From NCEH01 sp002257205 (GTDB taxonomy: Bacteria > Pseudomonadota > Alphaproteobacteria > Rhizobiales > Xanthobacteraceae): 64,000 nt of DNA. The stretch lies in assembly GCF_043195105.1 (NCBI RefSeq), contig NZ_JBAFWO010000005.1; one strand, 5' to 3'. Below, piece by piece: positions 49,049 through 57,618 of this stretch. The notes under the pieces were generated by a model, which worked only from the letters and a program-made list of their open reading frames with translations, had not been told where the DNA came from and ran no database searches. Position numbers and translations under genes: made by a program. The first letter of the stretch is position 1; every line of letters starts with the position of its first letter.

Positions 49049-50244
49049 GGCGGCCGCCCGCATTGCGCCATTTCCTGCGGGGCGGAACATGCCCCGAGGG
49101 CTTGGATCTGCTTTTCCAGGGCAAGAATTTCCGCCAGAGCCGGACGCCGGCACTGCGCATCGCGGTCGCCGTGGCCGGCCTTTTGCTGCTGGCGGGCCTT
49201 GCCGCGCCGCTACGCGCCGAGGCGCAGACCGGCGAGAAGCCCGCCGCCTCGGGCACGAACGGCGCCAAGACAAGCAACGGCGCCAAGCCGAGCAATGGCA
49301 CCAAGGCGGGCAACGGGGCGAACGGGGCCAAATCCGCCCCCGCACCGGCCGCGCCGCCGGCCCCCGCCGCCGCCGCGCCGGCGCCGAGCGGGCCCGTGGA
49401 CGTGGCCTTCGGCGCCTATCAGGCGGGCAATTATCTCACCGCCTACAAGGAAGCCATGAAGCGGGTCGAGGCCGGCAATGATCCCGCCGCCATGACGCTG
49501 CTCGGGGAATTGTACGCGCGCGGCTACGGCATCCCCTACGATCCCGCCAAGGCTGCGCAATGGTACGAGCGCGCCGCCAAGGCCGGCTCGGCAAACGCCA
49601 TGTTCGCGCTCGGCATGATGAATCTGACCGGCCAGGGCCGGGCGGTCGACGAGAGCGCCGCGCAGAAATGGTTCGAGCAATCGGCGAAGGCCGGCAATCC
49701 GGCGGCGGCCTATAATCTCGGCCTGATCTATCTCCAGGGACGCGGCGTCACGCAGGATTTCACCAAGGCGGCGACCTATTTCAAGCAAGGCGCCGACGGT
49801 GGGGTCGCGGATGCCCAATATGCCCTGTCGGTGCTGCTGAATGCCGGCAATGGCGTGCCGGTCGACAAGGCGGCAGCGCTCAAATACCTCACCGCCGCCG
49901 CCCAGCAGGATCACGTGACCGCCGAGGTGGAACTCGCCATCGCCACCTTCAACGGCAATGGCGTGCCGAAGGACGAGGCGGCGGGCGCCGCCCTGTTCCG
50001 CAAGGCCGCCCTCGCCGGCAATGCGATCGCCCAGAACCGCTATGCCCGCGTGCTCTCGGTGGGCCGCGGCGCGCCGCAGAACAAGGTGGCGGCCGCCGCC
50101 TGGCACATGCTGGCCAAGGCGCAGGGGCTCGGCGATCCCTATCTCGACGGGGTAGTGGACAGCCTCTCGCCGGAGGATCGCAAGAAGGCGGAAGACGTCG
50201 CCCACAAGTGGATCGCCCTGACGCCCAACGCGGTCCAGCCTTGA
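49045..50244 (+). CDS. Exported Sel1-repeat protein
   Basis: The protein has 399 residues if it starts at TTG 49045, which overlaps the ThiE-like stop as TTGA and has GGAG upstream. No ATG lies in frame before the signal-like segment IAVAVAGLLLLAGLAAPLRA, and TTG 49102 is the other choice. A low-complexity linker (repeated NGAKTSNGAKPSNGTKAG and Ala/Pro run) precedes six or so Sel1 repeats such as LLGELYARGYGIPYDPAKAA and NLGLIYLQGRGVTQDFTKAA. It probably acts as a periplasmic or membrane-anchored scaffold; the partner is unknown. Confidence 0.75.
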   Translation: MRRPPALRHFLRGGTCPEGLDLLFQGKNFRQSRTPALRIAVAVAGLLLLAGLAAPLRAEAQTGEKPAASGTNGAKTSNGAKPSNGTKAGNGANGAKSAPAPAAPPAPAAAAPAPSGPVDVAFGAYQAGNYLTAYKEAMKRVEAGNDPAAMTLLGELYARGYGIPYDPAKAAQWYERAAKAGSANAMFALGMMNLTGQGRAVDESAAQKWFEQSAKAGNPAAAYNLGLIYLQGRGVTQDFTKAATYFKQGADGGVADAQYALSVLLNAGNGVPVDKAAALKYLTAAAQQDHVTAEVELAIATFNGNGVPKDEAAGAALFRKAALAGNAIAQNRYARVLSVGRGAPQNKVAAAAWHMLAKAQGLGDPYLDGVVDSLSPEDRKKAEDVAHKWIALTPNAVQP

Positions 50245-50437
50245 CGCAGCCGTGCGGGACGGGCAGAGGATCGCGCTCAATTCAATTGACGGCCGCCCGC
50301 GCGGCCTCCTTTTGCAGACCCGGCCAGGAGCGGAGCGCCTTCGCGCCGCCGGGTCTGCGCCCTCACAGCGGCACGGCCGGCGCATCGTCCCTGGCGGACG
50401 GCGCCGGTGCCGCATGGCAGGAATGGTTTTTCGCACA

Positions 50438-51226
50438 ATGATCCGCTCTCCGCTCATCACCGTCATGGTCCAGGCCGTCCGCAAGGCCGCGCGCGGGCTC
50501 ACCCGCGATTTCGGCGAGGTCGAGAATCTCCAGGTGTCGGTGAAGGGCCCGGCGGATTTCGTCTCGGCGGCGGACCGCAAGGCCGAGGACATCCTGTTCA
50601 CGGAACTCTCCCGGTCCCGCCCCGGCTTCAGCTTCCTGATGGAGGAGCGCGGCCGGGTGGAAGGCACCGATCCGGCCAATGAATGGGTCATCGACCCCTT
50701 GGACGGCACCACCAATTTCCTGCACGGCATTCCCCTGTTCGCCATTTCGGTGGCGCTGGTGCGCAATGGCGCGCCGTTCGCTGGCGTCATCTTCAATCCC
50801 GTGACGGATGAATTGTTCGTCGCCGAAAAGGGCCAGGGCGCCTATCTCAACGACCGCCGCTTGCGCGTCGCCGGCCGCCGCAAGCTGGCCGAATCGGTGG
50901 TGTGCTGCGGCCTGCCGCACATGGGCCGGGGCGATCACACGCGCTTCAACCGCGAGCTCGCCAAGGTGCAGACCCAGGTCGCCGGCCTGCGCCGCACCGG
51001 TGCTGCCGCGCTGGATCTCGCCTGGGTGGCGGCGGGGCGGTTCGATGCCTTCTGGGAGCGCAATCTCTCCGCGTGGGATATGGCGGCGGGCATCCTGATG
51101 GTGCGCGAGGCGGGCGGCTATGTGTCCGATCTCGACGGCGGCGACCAGATCCTGGAAAAGGGCGATGTGATCGCCGGCAACGAGGACATGCGGCGCGACC
51201 TTCTGGCGCTTCTGAAGGCGGCCTGA
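50438..51226 (+). CDS. Inositol-monophosphatase-family phosphatase
   Basis: The protein has 262 residues from ATG 50438; 50414 is possible. Metal-site motifs are FLMEERG, WVIDPLDGTTNFLHGIP and the C-terminal WDMAAGILMVREAGG. This is the SuhB/IMPase type. It hydrolyses inositol-1-phosphate or related sugar phosphates, and some members also serve ribosome biogenesis. About 190 bp separate it from the Sel1 gene. Confidence 0.9.
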   Translation: MIRSPLITVMVQAVRKAARGLTRDFGEVENLQVSVKGPADFVSAADRKAEDILFTELSRSRPGFSFLMEERGRVEGTDPANEWVIDPLDGTTNFLHGIPLFAISVALVRNGAPFAGVIFNPVTDELFVAEKGQGAYLNDRRLRVAGRRKLAESVVCCGLPHMGRGDHTRFNRELAKVQTQVAGLRRTGAAALDLAWVAAGRFDAFWERNLSAWDMAAGILMVREAGGYVSDLDGGDQILEKGDVIAGNEDMRRDLLALLKAA

Positions 51227-51377
51227 GGCCAGCTGGGCGCGACGCCGCGCCGGTCCGCCGCGCCCGCGCCTTTACCTTCGCACCGTTTCAATTTTCCCGG
51301 CCCGCGCCGGGCGCGGTTCCATTTGCGGCCATCTGTGCCATAGTCGCCCGTCAGGGGAACGGCCTGCGGGAGCGAAA

Positions 51378-52502
51378 ATGGCGCGTGTCGTTGATCCGTA
51401 CGTGAAGGTGTCTTCGCCCCGCATCTTCCTGGTGCGGATGGTCATCTTCCTCCTGCTCTGCGCTGCCCTCGCCGCGGTGCTCTACCAGCAGATCCAGGCT
51501 GCCTTCCTGAACAATCCCGGCTTGAATGCCGTGATCTTCGGCGTTCTGGCCTGCGGCATCATCCTCGCCATCCGGCAGGTGGCGCGGCTGTTCGCGGAAG
51601 TGGAATGGGTGAACTCCTTCCGCCTCGCCGATCCCGGCCTTGCCGTTTCCCGCGCGCCGACTTTGCTTGCCCCCATGGCCGCCCTGCTGCGCGATCGCAT
51701 GGGACGCATGGCGATTTCCCAGGCGACCATGCGCTCGATCCTGGATTCCATCGGCACACGGCTCGACGAGGCGCGCGACACGGCGCGCTATCTCACCGGC
51801 CTGCTGGTGTTCCTCGGCCTGCTCGGCACCTTCTGGGGCCTGCTGGAAACCGTCTCCTCCATCGGCGGGGTCATCAGCTCGCTGGAGGTGCGGCCCGACA
51901 GCGGCTCCATGTTCGACGAGATCAAGCGCGGCCTTGCCGCCCCGCTCGCCGGCATGGGCATTTCCTTCTCGTCCTCTTTGTTCGGCCTCGCCGGCTCGCT
52001 GATCCTCGGTTTCCTCGATCTCCAGGCCGGCCAGGCGCAGAACCGCTTCTATACCGACCTTGAGGACTGGCTCTCCACCACGGTGGAGGATCTCGGCGAT
52101 CCGGTCGGGCCGATGCCGCGCGAGCGCTTGCCGGTGCTGTCCGCCTTGCCCCATGGGGGCGGTGCTTCGGGCGCGGCGGGCATTCCGGCCGCCCTTCCCC
52201 TCGCCCTGCCGCCGCCCGCGCCGCTGGATGTGGCGCCTTTGGTGGAGGCCATGGCGAAGCTGGAGCGCACGTTGACCGAATCCGGCTCCCAGCGCGTGAC
52301 CACGGCAGTCTCGCAGCTCGCTGAGAGCTTACAGGGGCTGGTCACCCACATGCGCTCCGAACAGGCGCTGATGAAGCAGATGATCGAGGTGCAGACCGGC
52401 CAGCAGGAGGAATTGCGCCGCATCGTCGACCGGCTGGACCAGACCCTCGACACCTATGACGAGACCGAGCCAGAGCCCAGAAGCGGCGGTCGGGGGGCCT
52501 GA
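51378..52502 (+). CDS. MotA/TolQ/ExbB-type proton-channel protein
   Basis: The protein has 374 residues. Membrane segments lie near residues 17-38 and 50-66, and two more at about 140-160 and 190-215 (LTGLLVFLGLLGTFWGLLET and SFSSSLFGLAGSLILGFLDL). GLLGTFWGLL matches the family pore helix. A long C-terminal Pro/Ala linker and helical tail follow. Two bp later starts a MotB-like partner. No flagellar genes are near, so this looks like a non-flagellar stator or wall-linked energy transducer. Confidence 0.8.
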   Translation: MARVVDPYVKVSSPRIFLVRMVIFLLLCAALAAVLYQQIQAAFLNNPGLNAVIFGVLACGIILAIRQVARLFAEVEWVNSFRLADPGLAVSRAPTLLAPMAALLRDRMGRMAISQATMRSILDSIGTRLDEARDTARYLTGLLVFLGLLGTFWGLLETVSSIGGVISSLEVRPDSGSMFDEIKRGLAAPLAGMGISFSSSLFGLAGSLILGFLDLQAGQAQNRFYTDLEDWLSTTVEDLGDPVGPMPRERLPVLSALPHGGGASGAAGIPAALPLALPPPAPLDVAPLVEAMAKLERTLTESGSQRVTTAVSQLAESLQGLVTHMRSEQALMKQMIEVQTGQQEELRRIVDRLDQTLDTYDETEPEPRSGGRGA

Positions 52503-52504
52503 GC

Positions 52505-53524
52505 ATGGCCCTCGGCCGGCGCAGCCGCGAGCGCACGATCGATTATTGGCCCGGCTTCGTGGACGCTTTGTCCACCTTGCTGCTGGTGTTCATCTTCCTG
52601 CTCTCCGTGTTCATGATCACCCAGTTCTTCCTGACCCAGGACATTTCGGGCAAGGACGACGCCATGCAGAAATTGCAGGCGCAGATCCGCCAGCTCACCG
52701 AGCTTCTGTCCCTGGAACGGGCGACGGGGCTCACGGCGGAAGGGGAATTGAGTACCCTGCGCGCCAGTCTTGACGCCACCACCGCCGAGCGCGACCGCCT
52801 CAAGGGCCAGCTGAGCGCCGCCCCGGCCGCGCCCGCCCCCTCGCGCGAACAGGCGCTCGCGCGCGAAGTGGATGTCCAGAAGGATGCCGCTTCCCGCGCG
52901 CTCGCCCAGATCGAATTGCTGAACCAGCAGATTTCCGCCTTGCGGCGCCAGATGGCGGCGCTGGAAGAGGCGCTCAACGCCTCCGAGCAGCGCGACAAGG
53001 AGAGCCAGACCCGCATCGCCGATCTCGGCCAGCGGCTGAACGTGGCGCTCGCCCAGAGGGTGCAGGAGCTGAGCCGCTTCCGCTCGGAATTCTTCGGCCG
53101 CCTGCGCGAGATCCTGGGCAACCGGCCGGACATCCGCATCGTCGGCGACCGCTTCGTGTTCCAGTCCGAGGTGTTTTTCGACCGCGGCTCCGCCACCCCG
53201 CGCCCGGAGGCCCTGCCCGCCCTCGACCAGCTCGCCGGCGCCATCCTCGATCTGGAAAAGCAGATTCCGCCGGATATCTCCTGGGCTCTGCGGGTGGACG
53301 GGCACACCGACAATCGCCCCATCTCCACCCCGCAATTTCCCTCGAACTGGGAATTGTCGGCCGCCCGCGCCATCGCGGTGGTGCAATATCTGATCGCCAA
53401 GGGCGTGCAGCCGACCCATCTCATCGCCGCCGGCTTCGGCGAATATCAGCCGATCGACCCCGGCACCACGGACGAGGCCCAGGCCCGCAACCGGCGCATC
53501 GAGCTGAAGCTGACCGAGCGCTGA
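52505..53524 (+). CDS. MotB/OmpA-like peptidoglycan-binding partner
   Basis: The protein has 339 residues. One membrane segment (VDALSTLLLVFIFLLSVFMI) has the proton-path-type Asp at residue 20 at its start. A coiled coil covers about residues 45-195. The C-terminal OmpA/MotB domain has FFDRGSATPRPEA, VDGHTDNRPI and NWELSAARAIAVVQYL. It should anchor the pair to the cell wall. The gene forms a two-gene unit with the MotA-like gene and ends about 50 bp before the SOS box of imuA. Confidence 0.85.
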   Translation: MALGRRSRERTIDYWPGFVDALSTLLLVFIFLLSVFMITQFFLTQDISGKDDAMQKLQAQIRQLTELLSLERATGLTAEGELSTLRASLDATTAERDRLKGQLSAAPAAPAPSREQALAREVDVQKDAASRALAQIELLNQQISALRRQMAALEEALNASEQRDKESQTRIADLGQRLNVALAQRVQELSRFRSEFFGRLREILGNRPDIRIVGDRFVFQSEVFFDRGSATPRPEALPALDQLAGAILDLEKQIPPDISWALRVDGHTDNRPISTPQFPSNWELSAARAIAVVQYLIAKGVQPTHLIAAGFGEYQPIDPGTTDEAQARNRRIELKLTER

Positions 53525-53575
53525 TCGCGCCCGAACGGCGCGCTTGACTCTCCCGCGCCGTTCCGGAATCTATAA

Positions 53576-53590
53576 GAACAAATAGGGAAC
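53576..53590 (+). promoter_or_regulatory. LexA (SOS) box of the imuA-imuB-dnaE2 operon
   Basis: The sequence GAACAAATAGGGAAC is an exact GAAC-N7-GAAC, the LexA site of alphaproteobacteria. It overlaps the end of a TATAAG -10-like element, with TTGACT at 53544-53549 as a possible -35 (wide spacing). The operon should be repressed by LexA and induced by DNA damage. Confidence 0.85.
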
Positions 53591-53716
53591 ACGCGAGCCA
53601 CCCCAAAGGCGAAAAGCCCAAGGCCGGCGCGCGCTCCCATGAAATCCCCCGGCATTCCGCGCGGGCGGCGGCGTTTGCGCCGCTCGCGCGGATGCTGCCA
53701 GCGAAACGGACGGCCC

Positions 53717-55147
53717 ATGTCCAATCCGAGCGCGACCCGCGCTGCGGGCGAGCTTGCGCGCCTGCGACGCTGCATTTCCGCCATCGAGCGGCGCGCGGAC
53801 GCCCCGCCCGCCCGCCCTCCCATGCCCTGGTCGGCGGGCGAAGAGGAAGACTGGAGCGCGCACGACTGGAGCCAGGAGAATGGGAGGGAGGACAGCTGGA
53901 GGGAGGACAGCTGGAACCGGGAGAATGGGAACCAGGACCATTGGGGCGAAGAAAGCTGGAGCCGCAAAGGAAGCCGAGAGAACAAGACCGGCAGCGATGG
54001 CGACGGCGATGAAGGAAGCCGGGGCGAGGGAAGCCGGGACGAGGGAAGCCGGGACGATGACGGCCGCAATGGTGGACCGTGGCGCGAGGCGGGCGGAAAA
54101 GGAGAGCGGGCTTCCGCGCCCGGAGGCTCTTTCCCCGCAGGGTCAATCCCGGAGGATTCTGCCGGCCCGGCGCGCGCCCCCTTCGCCGGATCGCCCTCCG
54201 TTGGATCACCCTCCGCCGCGTCCCAGACACGGATCTCCGGCGGTGGTCCGGCGCACGATGCGCGCAGCGCCGCCGCACGCGCGCAAGAACAAGCAGGCCC
54301 AGTCCGGGAGCGGGTGCGGGCCACCTGCCGCACCGCCCGCGCAGGCGCGCAAAAACCAGCACACGCGCAAGAAGAAGCCCACGCACACGAACACGCACGG
54401 GAACCGGCAGGCGCGCAGGAACACGCCCCGCTCGGCGCTCCCGGCGCCGCCCTGCCTCACCCGCTCGTGTCCCACCCGCTTCTGCCCCTCGGCCTCCCGC
54501 ATCTGGATGGGGTGCTGGGCGGCGGGCTTGCCCTGGGCGCGCTGCACGAGGCGGCGGCCCGCGGCCCCGGCGCGGAAGGCGCGCTCACCGGCTTCGCCCT
54601 CGCGCTCGCGGCCCGCGCCGCGTTCCAGCTCAAGCGCCCGGTGCTGATGGTGCAGCACGAATTGGCGGAGCTGGAGGCCGGCAGCCTCTATGCGCCCGGC
54701 CTCGCCGAACTCGGCCTGTGCGGCGGCGCGCTGGTTCTGGTGCGGGTGCGCAAGGCGCAGGACGTGCTGTTCGCGATGGAAGAAGGCCTCAAATGCGGCG
54801 GGCTTTCAGCGGTGCTCGGCGAAGTGGGCACGGCCTTTCCCGAAGCCCTCACGGCCACCCGGCGGCTGTCGCTGGCGGCGCGCGCGCATCCGGTGCTCGG
54901 CCTGCTGCTGCGCCAGAGGCCGGATGCGGCCGCCTGCGCCGCCCTCACCCGCTGGGTGGTCACGCCCGCCGCGAGCACGCCGCACGATGCCCATGGCGGG
55001 CTCGGCCTGCCGACCCTGGAGGCCGCCTTGATGCGCAACCGCCTCGGCCCGCTGGGACGCTGGACCCTTTGCCTGGCCGGCCCGGCCTTCCTTTCGGCGG
55101 AAGCGCGTCCCGCCCTCCACCGCCCTGCCCGCGAGGCCGGATCATGA
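53717..55147 (+). CDS. imuA: ImuA, SOS mutasome protein with large low-complexity insertion
   Basis: The protein has 476 residues from ATG 53717; ATG 53639 is possible. The conserved start is LARLRRCISAIE. The RecA-like ImuA part begins at about residue 253 with PLLPLGLPHLDGVLGGGLAL and continues LKRPVLMVQHELAELEAGSL. Between them lie about 220 residues rich in Glu, Asp, Ser, Gly and Asn, then Ala/His. These are coded partly by exact 15-bp tandem repeats. Usual ImuA proteins are about half this size. It helps load ImuB and DnaE2 in mutagenic lesion bypass. Its stop overlaps imuB as ATGA. Confidence 0.88.
   Translation: MSNPSATRAAGELARLRRCISAIERRADAPPARPPMPWSAGEEEDWSAHDWSQENGREDSWREDSWNRENGNQDHWGEESWSRKGSRENKTGSDGDGDEGSRGEGSRDEGSRDDDGRNGGPWREAGGKGERASAPGGSFPAGSIPEDSAGPARAPFAGSPSVGSPSAASQTRISGGGPAHDARSAAARAQEQAGPVRERVRATCRTARAGAQKPAHAQEEAHAHEHAREPAGAQEHAPLGAPGAALPHPLVSHPLLPLGLPHLDGVLGGGLALGALHEAAARGPGAEGALTGFALALAARAAFQLKRPVLMVQHELAELEAGSLYAPGLAELGLCGGALVLVRVRKAQDVLFAMEEGLKCGGLSAVLGEVGTAFPEALTATRRLSLAARAHPVLGLLLRQRPDAAACAALTRWVVTPAASTPHDAHGGLGLPTLEAALMRNRLGPLGRWTLCLAGPAFLSAEARPALHRPAREAGS
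53883..54058 (+). repeat. 15-bp minisatellites inside imuA
   Basis: GGAGGGAGGACAGCT occurs twice in exact tandem (53883-53912). GGAAGCCGGGRCGAG occurs three times (54014-54058). Both units are 15 bp, so they add five codons each and keep the frame. Confidence 0.9.
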
Positions 55148-57618
55148 GCCCGCCCCTCACCGCGCCCCCCGCGCCCGGCCGGCGCTATCTGTGCCTGTGG
55201 CTGGACCGCCTTTCCACCGACCGCATCGCGCGGTCCCTGCCGCTTGAACAGCGCGCGGCGCCGCGCGCCACCCTGGTGCTGGAGAAAAGCGCGCTGCGGC
55301 TCGCCGCGCTCAATACCGCCGCGCGCGACCTCGGCCTCGTGCCCGGCCTCTCCCTGGCGGACGCCCGCGCCCGCCATCCCGATCTTCAGGTGGCAGAGCA
55401 TGCGGCCGAGGCGGACGCGCGCCTGCTCGGCCATGTGGCCGACGCCTGCGAGCGCTATACGCCCTTGCTCGCCCTCGATGCGCCGGACGGGTTGATGCTG
55501 GATGTGTCCGGCTGCGCCCATCTGTTCGGCGGCGAGCGCGCTCTGGTGGGCGATCTGCGCGCGCGCATCGGCGCACGGGGCTATTCCACCCGCGCCGCGC
55601 TCGCCTCCACCCTCGGCGCCGCCTGGGCCTTGGCGCATTTCGGCGCCCGCCCGGCCCTGGTGGCGGAAGACGGCGCCGACCTTGCCGCCTTGCTCGCCCC
55701 CTTGCCGCTCGCCGCCCTGCGGCTGGATGCGAGGACCCTTGCCGCGCTGGCCCGGCTCGGCTTCGCGCGGATCGGCGATCTCGCCGGCAAGCCGCGCGCG
55801 CCGCTCACCGCGCGCTTCGGCACCGACCTGCTGCGCCGGCTCGACCAGGCCAGCGGCCTTGCGCGCGAAGCGGTGGAGCATCGCTTTCCCCCGCCGCGCT
55901 TTTGCGCCGAGCGCAGCCTCTCCGACCCCATCGAGCGCACAGAAGATGTGCTGGGCCTCGCCCATCATCTGGCAACCAAGCTTGCCCCCGCCCTGGAGCG
56001 CGCGGGCAAGGGCGCGCGGCACCTGGAGCTGACCCTGTTCCGGGTGGACGGGCAGGCGACGCGGCTGAAGGTGGGCGCCAGCCGGCCGCTGCGCGATCCC
56101 CTCGCCATCCGCCGCCTGTTCGCGGAGAAGGTGGCGCAGGTGGCGAGCCTGGATGCCGGCTTCGGCTTCGATCTGCTGCGCCTCGGCGTCACTTTGGTCG
56201 AGGACATGGCGCCCCACCAGCACGGCTTCGATGCCCGGCAGGCGGAAGAGGCCGCCCTGGACGGCCTCGTGGACCGGCTCGCCGCCCGCTTCGGCGCCGC
56301 GCGGGTGCAGCATCTCGGCGTTCTGGACGCGCATCTGCCCGAAGAGGCCGGGCAGGCCACCGCCCTGGCGCGTAAGCGCCTGCCGTTCGATGCCGCCGCC
56401 CTCGCCGACCCGGCGCGGATTCTGGCCGGGAGCGAAGCCCTTGAAGCCGGGCCACGCGAGACTTTTGACCCCATCGCCAAAACCACCCCGCGCCTGCCGC
56501 CGCAGGGCACGCCGGCGCCAAGCGGGAGGCAAGGGGAGCAAAGAGAGCAAGGGGGAGAATCGCAAAGGGGAGAAGGGGCGCAAAGGGGAGCCGGGTTACA
56601 TTTGAGAGGGTTACAAGGGGGAGAAAGCGGGCAGGAAAAGCGGGAGGGGCAGGCCATCCCCTTCCCTGCGCGCGCCTTGCCCCCGCGCGCGCACGCCGCA
56701 CACCGCTCCGCTTCGCCCCCGGCCGATCCGGACCGGCCGGCCCCGGTCCGGATCGCCGTTGCGATCCCTTTTCCCCGTGCGCTGGGCCTCCGGAGCAAGG
56801 CGGCCGAAACGCGCGCGCTCGCTCCGGCAGGGGGCGCCCCTCCAAGCTCCGCTGCAGCCGGGCACGCCCCAGCAGGTCGCATCCTGGCAGATCGCGCACC
56901 GCAAAGTGACGACCCCGGAGCCCTTTCGCACGTAGCCGATGCTCCCCATCCGGAACACTTGCCGCAGGAAGACCCGGCGCTGCGTCCGCCCGCCCATCCC
57001 CCCGTCGCCGCGCCGCCGGCACGCCTCGGCACCGCTGGTGCGATCCCGGTGTATCCCGTCCCCATGGACCGGGAGCCGCCAGCGGAGCTTCCCGCCGCTC
57101 TGGTCCCGCGCCCGCCGGTGCAGGCCTCCGCTTCCTCTGCGCGCTCCTCTGCCCAGGCCATGGCCGGTCCGCCTCTCCCCGCGCATCCGGCGGTGCGGCG
57201 CGCCGGCTTCGCCGCATCTCCTGCGCCCGCCGAGCGGCCCGATGCCGGCGGTGCCGCGCGGCCGCAGCGCCTGTTCGCCGCTCCCGAAGCGGTAGAAGCC
57301 GTGGCCGAGGTGCCGGATGGGGCGCCCTTGCGCTTCCGCTGGCGCCGCCGCATCCATCATGTGGCGCGCGTGGAGGGGCCCGAGCGCATCGCCGCGCCCT
57401 GGTGGCGTGAACCCGCCTTGCGCCTCGCGGGGCTGCCCCCCGCCGCGCATCCGGACGCGCTGATCGAGGGCACGCTTCAAGGCGCGCTCCACAATCCGAC
57501 GCGGGATTATTTTCGCGTGGAAACAAACGAGGGCCTGCGCCTCTGGCTGTTCCGCGCCGGGCTCTATGGCGCGGAAACCAGCCGCCCCGCCTGGTATGTG
57601 CACGGGCTGTTCGCATGA
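55144..57618 (+). CDS. imuB: ImuB, Y-family polymerase-like mutasome scaffold with insertion
   Basis: The protein has 824 residues from ATG 55144 (ATGA overlap with imuA). A longer open frame upstream is a shadow of imuA. The Y-family fold is recognisable from RRYLCLWLDRLSTDRIAR and LMLDVSGCAHLFGGERALV, but the catalytic acidic pair is missing, as is normal for ImuB. After the little-finger-like region, residues 435-720 are a low-complexity insertion (Gln/Gly/Glu-rich, then Ala/Pro-rich). The C-terminal block RFRWRRRIHHVARVEGPERI and NPTRDYFRVETNEGLRLWLF follows. Usual ImuB proteins are 450-550 residues. It bridges the beta clamp and DnaE2. Confidence 0.9.
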   Translation: MSPPLTAPPAPGRRYLCLWLDRLSTDRIARSLPLEQRAAPRATLVLEKSALRLAALNTAARDLGLVPGLSLADARARHPDLQVAEHAAEADARLLGHVADACERYTPLLALDAPDGLMLDVSGCAHLFGGERALVGDLRARIGARGYSTRAALASTLGAAWALAHFGARPALVAEDGADLAALLAPLPLAALRLDARTLAALARLGFARIGDLAGKPRAPLTARFGTDLLRRLDQASGLAREAVEHRFPPPRFCAERSLSDPIERTEDVLGLAHHLATKLAPALERAGKGARHLELTLFRVDGQATRLKVGASRPLRDPLAIRRLFAEKVAQVASLDAGFGFDLLRLGVTLVEDMAPHQHGFDARQAEEAALDGLVDRLAARFGAARVQHLGVLDAHLPEEAGQATALARKRLPFDAAALADPARILAGSEALEAGPRETFDPIAKTTPRLPPQGTPAPSGRQGEQREQGGESQRGEGAQRGAGLHLRGLQGGESGQEKREGQAIPFPARALPPRAHAAHRSASPPADPDRPAPVRIAVAIPFPRALGLRSKAAETRALAPAGGAPPSSAAAGHAPAGRILADRAPQSDDPGALSHVADAPHPEHLPQEDPALRPPAHPPVAAPPARLGTAGAIPVYPVPMDREPPAELPAALVPRPPVQASASSARSSAQAMAGPPLPAHPAVRRAGFAASPAPAERPDAGGAARPQRLFAAPEAVEAVAEVPDGAPLRFRWRRRIHHVARVEGPERIAAPWWREPALRLAGLPPAAHPDALIEGTLQGALHNPTRDYFRVETNEGLRLWLFRAGLYGAETSRPAWYVHGLFA

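Noticed and set aside
54079..55143. Upstream extension of the imuB frame
   Set aside because: It overlaps imuA in another frame, is Arg/Ala-rich and has no similarity to ImuB. The ATGA start at 55144 fits better.
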